This document shows, one piece after another, positions 37,635 to 50,186 of a stretch of DNA of 64,000 bases; the stretch's first letter is position 1; each line of letters begins with the position of its first letter. A program made the translations under genes and the position numbers. A model generated the notes under the pieces. That model was not told the DNA's origin. It made no database searches and saw only the letters and a program-made list of their open reading frames with translations. The stretch covers positions 7,877,863 through 7,941,862 of the forward strand of contig NC_079428.1 in assembly GCF_026213295.1 (NCBI RefSeq). Reading direction: 5' to 3'. The stretch is from Gadus chalcogrammus (taxonomy: Eukaryota > Chordata > Actinopteri > Gadiformes > Gadidae).

Positions 37635-37722
37635 CCCGCAGCCCCACACCACCTCTCTATGTGTACCACCGCCCCTCTAATGGGAATGTTAGGTTTGTGT
37701 GGCTGCAAGGATGCTTATGGAG

Positions 37723-37724
<2 letters not shown>

Positions 37725-37804
<80 letters not shown>
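37725..37804. repeat. Perfect (GT)n microsatellite, about 40 units
   Basis: Uninterrupted GT, followed by a degenerate GA block at 37914-38025. Confidence 0.95.
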
Positions 37805-37807
<3 letters not shown>

Positions 37808-38644
37808 CAAATTACAGTATTGAGAGGGAGAGGGGCCGAGAGGAGGAAAGAGAAAATTGGTGAAAGGAAGTGAGAAAGACTGAGATAAGAAAAAACATTC
37901 TAAAAGAAACAGGGGAGAGAGAGCGAGACATCGAGAGGAGGTGGGAGAGAGACAGAGAGGGGGGGAGTGAGCGAGACAGAGGGAGCGAGAGAGAGAGGGG
38001 GAGAGAGAGCGAGAGCGAGAGAGGAATAGAGTTTTTAAAATGAACTGCAGAACAGCCTAATTGAGTGAAAGAAACTATTACAGTTATGACCATTGTGAAA
38101 CGATAATACGTTATTATGTAGCCCTTATTAAAGACAGGCAGTTTACACCCCCCCCCAAACTTCGATCTGCAAACACCAAAAATTCCTACCTAGCAAGGTA
38201 TTTCCACAGCGGGAATTCAGTTCGCTCTGCAATCCCCTCATTAACGCCACCCCCTCCTCCTCCCCCCTCCCTCCCTCACCCCAGTGATGGGGAGCCGAGC
38301 GAATGGGAAGGAGGCAGAGAGCCTAGTTAGTATGCTGCTGAACAGTCGGTCCACCTCGACTGAGGATGAGGGATATTATAAACAAACCCATCATCCTTAA
38401 GAAGACAACGACAAAATAACAAGCGGGCAATCCGCCGGCAGGTAGGCCCAATCAGCCGGAGTACAGCGGCCTGACCTCCAGGGTGCCGGGTACGAGATAC
38501 ACATTACTTTTTAGACCGGTTTATTAGAGTCCCGCTGTCGGCAAAGTACGGGGGCGGCGACCCGACAACCGCCGATCTGATGAGTCGCAGGGAGGAAACC
38601 GTTGACTGCTGCAACCGCCGGCGACCACACCACAGCAATACATT

Positions 38645-38850
38645 GCACGTTTACATTTCGGAGATTTCGATGGCGCTTTGATCCACAGCGACTTAGGAGC
38701 TTTTATCGTTCAGCTCGTCAGGAGCAGACAGGGTGAGGTGCCTTGCTAAGGGACGACTCCACGCTCATCTAGGAGGAGCCGGGGATCGAACTAGCGACCT
38801 TCTGGTTATCAGTCTTCCCCGCTCCACCGCCTGAGCTGCCTCCACCCCCA
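38645..38850 (-). mobile_element. tRNA-derived SINE, nearly full length
   Basis: On the minus strand a tRNA-like head (GCAGCTCAGGCGGTGGAGCG) leads to a B box AGTTCGATCCC (38782-38792 on plus). The body includes TTAGCAAGGCACCTCACCC and CCTGACGAGCTGAACG, and the tail is AAGCTCCTAAGTCGCTGTGG then ATCAAAGCG. This order is the hallmark of a common teleost tRNA-SINE. It is diverged by point changes. Confidence 0.78.
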
Positions 38851-38859
38851 ATACCCAAC

Positions 38860-39425
38860 CGAATCGGGCTCGTCAGACTGGGTGGTGTATGGAAATGTGA
38901 TGGGATTGAATTGGCGTTGAGTTTGTAGTCTTCCTAATTGAAATAAAAAGGAATAACATAATCTCAGCCTGAGACGGATTCAATTACATCCCCACCATAT
39001 CGGAACCAGGTGCGTTTTGGTTTGAAAAGGAGAAAACAAATATGCCGTTGTTAAACTGACGAGACATCAAAGTCAGTCGAGGAGTTTGGTGGGGTTGCCG
39101 ATATCCAGGGGAAATTGAGAATTAAACAGCGCATATCCGACAAGCCTCTGATGCATAATTCCCTCGGCTTTTTTCTTGAGTTAAAAGAGGAGAGAAGAGA
39201 GCGAGAGAGAGAGAACAGGCAATGCATGTCTCTCTGCCATCTACCGCTCCCCGGCTTCCAGACTTTTAGAAGTTCTGTTCAGCCTCCCGTAGACCACCGC
39301 TTTATCCCTCTCTCTCATCTGCCTCCTTTGGCTGTGATTTGTCCCCGGAAAACGCCGTCTCCCCAGTATCCTGTGGTCCTGGCGCTCCATCTGCCTCAGA
39401 AACTCCTCCATTAGTCTCACATTCA
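38860..39425. other. Unique intronic DNA
   Basis: Complex sequence up to the start of the CT minisatellite. No gene or transposon recognised. Confidence 0.4.
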
Positions 39426-39429
39426 CTAA

Positions 39430-39640
39430 TCTTCACAATTCTCTCTCTCCCTTTGTGTCTCTCATTCTCTCTCTGTATCCGTCTCTCTCTCTCTCTGTAT
39501 CCGTCTCTCTCTCTCTGTATCCGTCTCTCTCTCTCTCTCTCTCTCTGTATCCGTCTCTCTCTCTCTGTATCCGTCTCTCTCGCTCTCTCTGTATCCGTCT
39601 CTCTCTCTCTGTATCCGTCTCTCTCTCTCTCTCTGTATCC

Positions 39641-39736
<96 letters not shown>

Positions 39737-39786
39737 CCGTCTCTCTCTCTCTCTCTGTATCCGTCTCTCTCTCTCTCTCTGTATCC

Positions 39787-39860
<74 letters not shown>

Positions 39861-39900
39861 CCGTCCCTCTGTATCTCCCCTACTCTAATTTATCCGTCTC
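39430..39900. repeat. (CT)n / GTATCCG minisatellite, left part
   Basis: CTCTCT tracts of varied length are punctuated by GTATCCGT, with at least ten punctuation marks. The same unit resumes at 40835 beyond inserted elements. The array ends degenerately at CCCCTACTCTAATTTATCCG next to copy B of the dispersed repeat. Confidence 0.92.
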
Positions 39901-39905
39901 TCTAA

Positions 39906-40482
39906 AAAAGGTTTTCAACAAATGCTTGAAATATCATTCAATCTGCATGTTTTTCCAATGGTAACAGCCAACCCTTAACTCAAGACCCAAAGGTATGAAC
40001 TGGCTCAGGGTTTAAATACGATAGCGCCCTCATCATTTCTATCGTTGCCTAGGCAGTCACGGTCATGCATCGCTGGCGGCCTCCATTGTGGGGCTTCACC
40101 TGTTAACAAAGGGGGGTGTAGCTGATGGCCGCCCGGTGGGAAACATTCTACAGTCTACACCGGCTTTCTTACCATCCATCGGGGCTGATGTTTTACATCC
40201 CATGTCCATTTTTACATCCACATTTCTGTCAGAGTTACAACAAAGACAATCCATCAATGAAACGGGGCAAGCATAAGGTCCCCTCTGGTGGTAGCTTGTT
40301 GGCTAACATGCTACGTGAAGGGCGTAGGAAAGACAGGGGCCGGGACGGGACAGGACCTCGTCCTGTCCCGTGTGTGTGTTTCGCTGACTTTGCCAAGAAT
40401 GAGGGGCGTACAATGAGTGACCCTCTCAATTGTTCCCGTTTGGACTAAAAAACATGTGTAGGCATTAGGCAATGGTATTCAT
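39906..40482 (+). mobile_element. Dispersed repeat, copy B (family unassigned)
   Basis: This copy is inverted relative to copy A (9999-10715) and lacks the approximately 117-bp block of that copy. It is bordered on the left by the CT array and on the right by ATTCAATCATTCAATC units. It contains a 12-bp stem hairpin ACGGGACAGGAC/GTCCTGTCCCGT at 40345-40371, absent from copy A where the right arm differs. A 107-codon frame at 40125-40448 starts MAARWETFYSLH like copy A, then diverges after a 2-bp difference. No protein family recognised. Confidence 0.8.
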
Positions 40483-40499
40483 TCAATCATTCAATCATT

Positions 40500-40826
40500 C
40501 AATTGACATATCCCCTGTATCAACACCCATAGTACTCTATTTTATTATACTATATTTATGTTTATTTATATTTATATTTATATCCATGCTAGTTGACTGA
40601 ACAATTATCCCTCTACTTGAATTTATATTACTATATTTATATTTATTTATATTGATATTTACTGCACTTATTGTAACTCTATGCTGCTCTGATAATTCTC
40701 TGATAATTCATGTACAAACTGCACTTTACTGCTCCTTTGCACTTCCGGTTGGTCACAAAACCTAATTTCGTTGTACTCATACTCGTTGCACAATGACAAT
40801 AAAGTGAATCCAATCCAATCCAATCA
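40500..40826 (+). mobile_element. L2-like LINE 3' end with (CAATC)n tail
   Basis: The stretch GCACTTTACTGCTCC (from about 40720), then AATTTCGTTGTACTC and ACAATGACAATAAAGTG, ending in repeated CAATC, is the typical 3' terminus of teleost L2-type LINEs. Only the 3' untranslated part is present, as expected from 5' truncation. The AT-rich TATTTATATTTA stretch before it may belong to the same insert. Confidence 0.72.
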
Positions 40827-40834
40827 TACCTCAG

Positions 40835-40995
40835 TGTCTTCTCTCTCTCTCTCTCTCTCTCTGTATCTGTCTCTCTCTCTCTCTCTCTCTGTGTATCAGT
40901 CTCTCTCTCTCTCTCTGTGTATCTGTCTCTCTCTCTCTCTGTGTGTGTATCTCTCTGTATCTCTCTCTCTCTCTCTCTCTCTATGTATCTCTCTG

Positions 40996-41034
<39 letters not shown>

Positions 41035-41894
41035 CTCTCTCTCTCTGAGTATCTGTCTCTCTCTCTGAGTATCTGTCTCTCTGTGTGTATCTGTCTCTCT
41101 CTGTGTGTATCTGTCTCTGTGTATCTCTCTCTCTCTCTGTGTGTATCTGTCTCTCTCTCTCTCTCTCTCTGTATCTGTCTCTCGCTCTCTGTGTATCCGT
41201 CTCGCTCTCTGTGTATCTGTCTCTCTCTCTCTCTCTCTCTGTATCTGTCTCTCGCTCTCTGTCTATCCGTCTCTCTCTCTGTGTATCCGTCTCGCTCTCT
41301 GTGTATCCGTCTCTCTCTCTGTGTATCCGTCTCTCTCTGTGTATCCGTCTCTCTCTCTGTGTATCCGTCTCTCTCTCTGTCTATCCGTCTCTCTCTCTGT
41401 CTATCCGTCTCTCTCTCTGTCTATCCGTCTCTCTCTCTGTCTATCCGTCTCTCTCTCTGTGTATCCGTCTCTCTCTCTGTGTATCCGTCTCTCTCTCTGT
41501 GTATCCGTCTCTCTCTCTGTATCCGTCTCTCTCTCTGTGTATCCGTCTCTCTCTCTGTCTATCCGTCTCTCTCTCTGTGTATCCGTCTCTCTCTCTGTGT
41601 ATCCGTCTCTCTCTCTGTCTATCCGTCTCTCTCTCTGTCTATCCGTCTCTCTCTCTGTCTATCCGTCTCTCTCTCTGTCTATCCGTCTCTCTCTCTGTGT
41701 ATCCGTCTCTCTCTCTGTGTATCTGTCTCTCTCTCTGTGTATCTGTCTCTCTCTCTCTGTGTATCCGTCTCTCTCTCTGTGTATCCGTCTCTCTCTCTGT
41801 GTATCCGTCTCTCTCTCTGTGTATCCGTCTCTCTCTCTGTCTATCCGTCTCTCTCTCTGTGTATCCGTCTCTCTCTCTGTCTATCCGTCTCTCT
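40835..41894. repeat. 20-bp CT minisatellite (GTGTATCCGTCTCTCTCTCT)
   Basis: The left part has irregular units. From about 41330 the 20-bp unit repeats almost perfectly, with two alternating variants, GTGTATCCG and GTCTATCCG. Because 20 is not a multiple of three, all plus frames stay open and produce Ser/Leu-rich frames of up to 400 codons that are not genes. The array continues at 42438 after the MITE. Confidence 0.95.
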
Positions 41895-42437
41895 GGGTGT
41901 GTTCGAAACCGCCTACTTGCTTACTGCTTACTACCTACTAAATATTTGGCTTACTTCTCGAATCCTTAAATAATAATTGAGTACTCCATTTGAGTAATCG
42001 ACGTTCAGAAGACCGTCCTTACTTAACCACCTCAGATGACGTGAATCAAATGACGTGTCAATAACCTACCGGCCGGGCGCCATTAATAAATGTTATAAAT
42101 AAATATATAAACGTCACGTTTAACGTCACAGTACACCTTCAACCTAAGGATTTGCGGTGATATGTTAAAACAATTATTAAACAATTATTAAAACACTGCT
42201 GCTGCGGCTCCCCGTTTAGCGCCATTGCTTCCACTGTTCTTTTGAATAGACGCAGTGCATTCTGGGGCAGTTGAGTACGTCTAGTAAGCTAGCGATGCTT
42301 ACTCAAAATCTTTCCGGAAGTAGAAGACATTCGGATACTACTCGCTTACCTAAACTCGCTTACTAAGTTCTCGCTTACTCAATTTGACGTCATAGTTAGT
42401 ACGAGTAGTAAGCAAGTACGCGGTTTCGAACACACCC
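41895..42437. mobile_element. MITE inserted in the CT minisatellite (543 bp)
   Basis: The element begins GGGTGTGTTCGAAACCGC and ends with its exact reverse complement GCGGTTTCGAACACACCC. After one mismatch the inverted match continues through TACTTGCTTACT, giving about 31 bp of terminal inverted repeat. The flanks TCTCT on both sides agree with a target duplication of up to 5 bp, but the CT-rich surroundings make its length ambiguous. The interior is AT-rich and has no transposase. Sub-terminal CTTACT/AGTAAG motifs repeat many times. Superfamily uncertain; PIF/Harbinger is possible. Confidence 0.9.
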
Positions 42438-42680
42438 TCTCTGTGTATCCGTCTCTCTCTCTGTCTATCCGTCTCTCTCTCTGTCTATCCGTCTCTCTCT
42501 CTGTCTATCCGTCTCTCTCTCTCTGTATCTCTCTCTCTCTGTGTATCTGTCTCTCTCTCTCTGTGTATCTGTCTCTCTCTCTCTGTGTATCCGTCTCTCT
42601 CTCTGTGTATCCGTCTCTCTCTCTGTGTATCTGTCTCTCTCTCTGTGTAGCTTTCTTTCTCTCTGTGTATCTGTCTCTCG
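42438..42680. repeat. 20-bp CT minisatellite, right part
   Basis: The same TATCCGTCTCTCTCTCT units as before the MITE, ending at TCTCTCGCCTCCACC. This proves the MITE entered a pre-existing array. Confidence 0.93.
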
Positions 42681-42689
42681 CCTCCACCA

Positions 42690-44370
42690 AAATATTTCCA
42701 CCCTATCCAAAGATGAAATACCTTGCAATTATAATCATATGTTTACCTTCCCAACCCTTTTGTTGTGATGCACATGCAGCACACCGGCAGAAACTGGCTC
42801 TCAGACTCTAGCAATGCGCATTCCAGGGATCCATCTCATCAGACCTCTAGCGATGGCACAGATGCCAGTCTACATCACTAATAGTGGGCATCTGCTGCGC
42901 CCATGCACGCACGCACACACACACTAACCCTGCCCATCCAACACGCGACCCAATTCATCTGGAATTGAATTTAGTTGCATTAACCTTACAGAGAGGAATT
43001 CAATAGAGGGTTGTTGTACTTTTTTTTTATAACAGGGAAACTAATGAATGTGGCTTTGATGGATAACAAGTCTGAGAGAGAGAGACGGAGAGACAGAGAC
43101 TGAGAGACTAATCAGACTTGTGTCTAATGAGGACAAGGGGACTGATCTGAGGAGTGTCTCTGCAACTGTCTCTCATTCACTCTCTCCCCAACACCCCGCC
43201 TCTCTCCCAACATCTTTAAGCTCATCTCTCCCCCTCTCCTCCTCTCTCAATGACCATAAAACATTTGTCCAGAACACAGGTTGAATGTCTTCAAACCTGG
43301 TGCTCATCAGGGGCCGTGATTGGCTAATTATCAGGAAGTGACGGTACCTCCACATCGTCGTCGTCAATGGGCTACTTTGCCGGTCCATTTCAACGCGTCT
43401 GCCGTTTCAGACCATCGGCAAATTGAGTGTTCATTCAATTTCTGTTATGATTATTGCCACGGTGTCTGGGACCAATTCATGCTAATGGGCTTGAACTTGA
43501 TAAGGAAAAACAAGAGATTCTGATTGTGATTCTAGATTGTGTATATATTTTTAAATATATGACCTATAAAGCCCTTTGAGACGAACTCTGGTTAAGAGAT
43601 AAACAAATTACATTGACTTGACTAGATGCATGATTCACAATACGATTAATAACATTTTGCTAGTTGCTTCACAAACAACTCACTGAATCACAAAAAGGGA
43701 TTTGAAAAAAGTAAAAAAATAAACAAAAGCTACAATACAAAGCTTGTAGACTGTCCTTAACTCAAATTGGCCTACCAATTGCTTTAAACAGATTGAATTC
43801 ATCATCGGAACCAATTCCTCCAACCAAACAGATAGCTCCAAAAATGAAACGATTTCCAAAAACAACACATTACGCTTGACTTTATGAAACTGCTGACAGA
43901 AGGCACCAAACCAACGTAGGGCGCACACGTTTCCCATAACGCAACAACCTCCTTCACAGACGTTAGAGGACATTAGAGGAACCCAAATCACCTCTCCTTT
44001 GTTGCTCTCTGGCTGCTTATCTAAACAAGTCAAATGAACAAAACACTTTGCTGGGAAAACATATCAAAGAATGCCTTTCTTTTTGCACTATTTTGATCAA
44101 TCCACACTCATCCAAAGATATGTCAATCCTTTCCACGTGGGGACAGAAACTAAACTGTACAGAACCAACAGAACCCAGCCTGAAACTAAAGCAGAAGAGG
44201 AGGAGAACGACGGGGGATATATAAAACACTTGTGTGTGATGTGTGATATCCCTGACATTCTTAACAAAAAAACAGAGCTCATATGTATAACTCCCTCAGC
44301 ATTATCTTGGTAGCTCTCTAAAAAACCCACCTATTCATGCAGAAGAGGAAAATAAATTAGATTCAAATGG
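42690..44370. other. Unique intronic DNA
   Basis: Complex sequence with small CA (42910-42924) and GA (43072-43106) patches. A LINE-like tail occurs at 43555-43625. Open frames up to 117 codons have no recognised family. Confidence 0.4.
43555..43625 (+). mobile_element. Non-LTR retroposon 3' tail
   Basis: TATAAAGCCCTTTGAGACGA followed about 30 bp later by AAATTACATTGACTTGACTAG matches the common teleost retroposon ending in (TTGAC)n. Only the extreme 3' end is present. Confidence 0.55.
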
Positions 44371-44496
44371 TTAGGAGCCTCTGCTTGGAGGCAATGCATC
44401 ATGGGACTGTTTGTATTCACAGGCTTCCATGTTGTAGTGTGAATTGTTTGTGAATTGGGAGGAAGGTACTTCGAGGACCATACAAACGTGCTTAGA

Positions 44497-44687
44497 TGTG
44501 TGTGTGTGTGTGTGTGTGTGTGTTTGTGTGTGACAGTTCTGTATTTTCATCGGGACACGTTTATTATGATCATACACACACAACATAGCAAGTGGTTATT
44601 CGCAATCTTGAAATGCTGTCCTCTACCTTCAATCATGCCCATCTCCGTCTCCCCCTCACAGCAGTCCTACTTTAACGGCACTGATTT

Positions 44688-44742
<55 letters not shown>
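44497..44742. repeat. (GT)n and inverse (CA)n pair
   Basis: GT at about 44497-44533 and perfect CA at 44691-44742, separated by about 160 bp of unique DNA. Confidence 0.9.
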
Positions 44743-44744
<2 letters not shown>

Positions 44745-44749
44745 GCCCG

Positions 44750-45690
44750 CACCTCAGCATCTTCATTCCTGTCTCTCCATCCTCATCCTTCCTCGCTTCC
44801 ATAAGACACACCTCTGCATTCTCACATTACCCTAATTCTCATTAGAATCGTGTCTCCCTTTCCACGCACTGCACACACACACAATCCCCCTAACATTTCA
44901 GCAAATCAAACTTTTTCCTCGCTCTCTTTCCGACTCATTCCTTTCAATTTCCATCCTTTCATTCATTTTGGAGATTGTCATCTTCCGACTCATCTGCCTC
45001 TCCCTCCCCCGGCCCCCCCTCCCTCCCTCCCTCCCTCCCTCCCTCCGGAGCCACCAATCCCCCAACTGTTAGCGAGCGCCTCGTTACCACCAGCATCTGT
45101 GACATTTGAAGCAGAAATCATCTCTCTTCCACACACTTCCACACACCCTCGCTGTAGCTCGCTCCCCTCACAGTGCCGCCCAAACACCCTGATCAATCTT
45201 CCTCCCACTCCGCAGCCCCGCCCCGTTACAATGAGCGGACGTGTTGGATGGAACGTGTTGGATGGGCCGATCAGAGGCCGGCCTGGAGCGGGGGACCTAC
45301 GCCCTTCAGGCACCTGAATGGACCACCTGCTGTGACGCAGCGCCCTGGGTGAACAGGATTAGCGTTGAAATGGGCCTCCCTTCTTCCCCTGCCGTGGGCC
45401 CGCCTGGCTGCCTTACCTTTCCTCTGCCTGGTAACACGTTCATTAAAGTCAAGAGGAATCTAAAGCCTATGTCCCCGGGAAGAGATCGTTAACCTGGAGT
45501 TTAATTAGCCAGTATATTTTTAATCATTGGCGCTTCGGGCTTGATGCGAATACAGACCGGGGAGGAGAGGCTGAGAAAGTGCGGAAAATAATGCTGCTCA
45601 ATAGATTTCAATGAAAGAAGCAGGGAGACCATTGCTGCTTGATTGCATTTATCGGTTGATTAAAGGCCTGCTGCAAATATAACTTTGAAT
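44750..45690. other. Unique DNA with CTCC block
   Basis: Pyrimidine-rich to 45050 including (CTCC)n at 45018-45045, then complex sequence. The stretch 45230-45480 is GC-rich, but no frame resembles pyruvate carboxylase or another protein I know. Confidence 0.4.
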
Positions 45691-45709
45691 TCAGAGATGT
45701 GCTCACCAG

Positions 45710-46397
<688 letters not shown>

Positions 46398-46399
46398 AA

Positions 46400-47460
46400 A
46401 GGAAACTCAGTGGTTTGACTCTGTTGTAGCAGGAGAGTAATGAAGTAATTTAGAGAAAGCATTAACCATGAGGCCATGTTTGTTTAGAAGGACCGATAAC
46501 CTACATCAGGCCATCCTTCTAATTCCATCAATCCAGCCCCCCTCCCTATCCGTCGCTTCTCCTCCTGACAGCTTTCCTTCCACCGGTTCTGTACCTGTGC
46601 TCAACCACCCCAACCGTGCTCGACAGGAGAAGTAAAAATAATTCTCCCATTAATCACTTGGGCCCCTCCTCTCTCTCCCCCTCTCTCTCCCCCTCTCTCT
46701 CTGCGTGTACCTCTAAGCAGTCATCATCATCTACTCCCTCCCAGGAGACAGAGACTCAGGCCTCGTCCACACCAAGACGAAACAGGCTCCGCTTTCGTTT
46801 AATGCGGTTCAGGAATATCTCCATAAAGACGGATTCATTGCGAAACCGCATCGAGCTGTAGAAACGCTGTAGTAAATATTCAGGGTGCTGGTTCTCCACA
46901 GAAAAAAGTGGAGCGCATTTAGGCTGCGTGCTGTATCCAAACATTCAGTCACGAGGAGATTCAACCTTTTAAATTGAGCAGAAATAATTTTTAATGTACA
47001 GTTAGTAATTCAATTTATCAGGAGGCTGTATTTATTATTATTTAATTAATAATCATTTTATTAATTATAATTCAACGCGACTGACTTCGCCCAGCTGGTG
47101 GGGGGGCAAAGACGTCTTTGTTTGCGTTTCAGTCGTCCACACGAATCCTAACACGAAACCAGGACCGGATATATTTGAAACCACCCTGGGACATGGTTTT
47201 AGAAATGTGCGGTTTCGGGCACCGGATTCGCCGGCTGAGTCCCTCCTGGTTTTCAAATCCCGCCTTGAGACCAAACTATTTCCTACTGCCTTCTCTTAGC
47301 ACCCCCACCCAATCCAGTGTGCGCTTGTGTCATCTGCCTGTTGTCTGTTTTACCAACGCACCTCATGTAAAGAGTTTTTTCGATATGAAATTAATTTACT
47401 AGAATTATTATAATAATTATATATATTTTTTATTATTATTATTATTATTATCACCCAACT
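46400..47460. other. Unique DNA with possible DNA-transposon remnant
   Basis: CCTCGTCCACACCAAGACGAA at 46760-46780 and CGTCCACACGAATCC at 47135-47149 recall the 'GTCCACACGnAnACG' sub-terminal motif of teleost non-autonomous DNA elements, in an AT-rich body. Both motifs point the same way and I cannot set ends. (TTA)n low complexity occurs at 47425-47451. Confidence 0.35.
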
Positions 47461-47904
47461 GCAGCATGAGCAGTAGTGGCTTCGTAAATGTCATGTCAGA
47501 AAGGCTCCTTCCAGGCAAAACTTTAAATGGGAAATAAGCAATTCCTTTCTGGAAACATTAGCATTAAATATGATGCTAATGACTTATCTCTCTGTATCAA
47601 CAACATCACAGCGATCGTGTTAAAGGAATTTGAGTCAAGATGACAGCCTGCAAACTCCTAACTCCACTCGGCATGAGACATGAAAGCACGAGGCGCTGTT
47701 TGACATTCTCTTTTCCCCCTCGACCCATCACAGGGATTCCACACCGGGAAACGACCGATCGGTGAAGTCGGAATGGTGCGGAAAACATCAAACGAAAAAA
47801 AATCACCAGACTTTAATTCGGCAAAACTCGCTGCTTGAGGACTACCTCACTGGAATCATGGAGAGAGCGAGCCGGCTTCTGCATCCGTTATGCCACCAGA
47901 GCAA

Positions 47905-48075
47905 TGGACAGGATGGTCTTGTGGTTAGGGTGTTCCACTCAAAGGTTCTTGGTTCAGACCCACATAATAGCCGGAGTCTACCTGCAGACATCGTAGAGTG
48001 AAGTGTCAAGAGTCCTGCTCCTTCACAGATTTTAATCGGGGATTCGCCGAACGTCACTTTGGGCAAATACGAGTA
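47905..48075 (+). mobile_element. tRNA-headed SINE
   Basis: CTTGTGGTTAGGGTGTTCC at about 47918-47936 is A-box-like and GGTTCAGACCC (47951-47961) is B-box-like. GGAGTCTACCTGCAG (47973-47987) matches the family body seen at 51889-52009 and 27990-28130. The 3' end is not clear. Confidence 0.65.
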
Positions 48076-48079
48076 ATTT

Positions 48080-48640
48080 GAAGCGAGTCCTAATTAATGA
48101 ACCCCACAGCACCTGGGCACCACGACACTTATCGGATGACTTCATCTCAAGACATTATGACACCGCTCAAAAGACATAACGTCTAATCATCCTCCGATAA
48201 TACCCCGGCCGCCCACACACACTCTCTCACCGTGCCGAGCCATCAGTCAACACTGTAGTCTGGCCAACCAGCGCTCCTTCCTGAGCCCCCGCCTCCCCTG
48301 GCGCCGCTATCCAGTCAGACAGCCGCTCGGAGAGACCTCTTGGCGTAATCAACACCTTGGACCATGCCTGGTTGCCACGGGGACCGACCGCGACAGCCGG
48401 CGATGGGAAGGTAAACGAATGCGTCACGCATATCAGCACAGACGCGCGCTTGCATGGAGGAGCTCACACACACGTGCACACACACACAAATGTGCGCATG
48501 TGCACAGGGTGAAAGGGTGTGTGGCATATACATTAGGTCAGTGTTGGATAACAAGATTTAAAAACCATCACCACAAAATCCTACAAGTTAGTCGTACAAA
48601 GAAGAAAAGGGATTTCAACTACTCTGTACCGGTCTCTCTG
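48080..48640. other. Unique DNA
   Basis: Complex, GC-rich at 48230-48400. A 70-codon minus frame at 48227-48439 follows a splice-like TTTACCTTCCC context but has no recognisable protein. Confidence 0.35.
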
Positions 48641-48644
48641 TATC

Positions 48645-48683
48645 TCACACACACACAGTCACACACACACACACACACACACC
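48645..48683. repeat. (CA)n microsatellite
   Basis: CA with one GTCA interruption. Confidence 0.88.
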
Positions 48684-48812
48684 AATAAAACCAACTAAGC
48701 TGTCACGCACATGCACACCGTCAGCAAATCATCTTGTCATGTCTGGGGACAATGGATGATTAATCACACTACGCATACATAGGGCCACACTGGAAACCAA
48801 CTCTGCTACTGG

Positions 48813-48838
48813 TGGAGGGAGGGAGGGAGGGAGGGAGG
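48813..48838. repeat. (GGGA)n tract
   Basis: Six GGGA units, followed by purine-rich DNA to about 48910. Confidence 0.85.
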
Positions 48839-49344
48839 ACAGAGGACGAGGGGCAGAGAGGATGGAGGAGACAGTAGGAGGAGGGAGTGACATCGACAGA
48901 GGAAAAGGTGGGGTCGAAGGGGCATGGACAGGAAGATAGTCGGGACGTAGCGTCGAGTTTGGCGGTCTGTCTTCTTCCTTTGCACTCACTGTTGTTTTGA
49001 TCTCTCCCCCTCCCTCACTCCCCCTCCCGCTCCTCCCCCCCCCCTCCATCTCTCTCTCTACCCGCCTCTCTCGCTCGTCCGCTGTGTCTCTGGAGACATC
49101 CATGCCTTCAGATTTATGACTGGAGTCTGGCCCTGGCCGTCCATCTCGTCTGGCACGCCGGGCGCCCCCGACTGCTGCCGGCGATGACACGTGCACCGGG
49201 TCGGGCGCAAGTCCACACAAATACACGCCCACTCGCACCGCACTCATCTCAGCTCATGCGCACGCATGGCAATGTGCCGAAGCCAATGGCCGACGTAGTG
49301 TCCACTCTGTTTACTAGGAGGGAGTTACCGAGTGCTTTAGGGGG

Positions 49345-49445
49345 ACCGCCTCCTGCTCAAGGAGGGCCGGATACAGGTGAAGGCGCCGTCCATCGGGGAT
49401 TGAACCCAAGACCTTTCGCCTGGGACCCGAGGACTTTGACCGCGG
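49345..49445 (-). mobile_element. tRNA-headed SINE fragment
   Basis: On the minus strand TGGGTTCAATCCCC (49395-49408 on plus) is a good B box, preceded by GTCAAAGTCCTCGGGTCCC and followed by GATGGACGGCGCC and CCTTGAGCAGGAGG. The fragment abuts a poly-G run. Confidence 0.5.
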
Positions 49446-49473
49446 GGGGGGGAAGGAGGATAGTGGAAGAGAT

Positions 49474-49500
49474 GGGGGGGGGGGGGGGGGGGGGGGGGGG
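49474..49500. repeat. Poly-G run
   Basis: About 27 consecutive G on the plus strand, followed by GAGAGAGG. Length is prone to error. Confidence 0.85.
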
Positions 49501-49821
49501 GAGAGAGGTGGAGGTGTGTTCTGAGGGAGTAGGGCTTTTAATCTGCATCTTGGGGAGCAATGCACCTTAACAACAAACGCTGAGTCACCCCTCCTCTGAA
49601 GACATTAGCAAACATTAACAAATTAAACAACCTGATAGTTCAGCGTAGCTCAGTAATTGAAAAACAGCAGGCAACTGTCAACCGGAAGGCGGCAGGAGGT
49701 AGAACTCATAATGCCTCCGAACAAACAGACAACCTGCTGCTCGTGTGTCCTATACTTTATTTTTCCATTTTTTTTATTTATTTCAGACTTCCAAGCTGCT
49801 CAGGTGCATGATTGTGCAATG

Positions 49822-49935
<114 letters not shown>

Positions 49936-50186
49936 TGTCACGCCTTAGCCTTATCCAGCACACCATTGAAAGATGCTGCAAAGAGGTTGAGGAGTCTGTG
50001 ACTATGTGAGTGAGTTGGCAACAGACAGACAGAGAGACAGATAGATAGGGAGCCAAGTTGAATGTATCTGTAGTCTAACAGCGTAAAGCGTCTCTCCGCT
50101 GCGTTACCGTCGAGTATTAGATTGCAGAGTCTGGAAAACACGGCGTTTGTCAAAGACGTACATTTTCACAGAAACTAAGATCCATA

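Noticed and set aside
40771..41973. 400-codon Ser/Leu-rich plus-strand frame
   Set aside because: It follows the 20-bp CT minisatellite; 20 is not a multiple of three, so every frame cycles through the same codons without stops.
47905..48000. Genuine tRNA gene
   Set aside because: A and B boxes are present but the flanks do not form the acceptor and anticodon stems; the sequence continues into the shared SINE body.
48227..48439. Second pyruvate carboxylase exon on the minus strand
   Set aside because: The context is GC-rich and splice-like, but the translation does not resemble any part of the enzyme.
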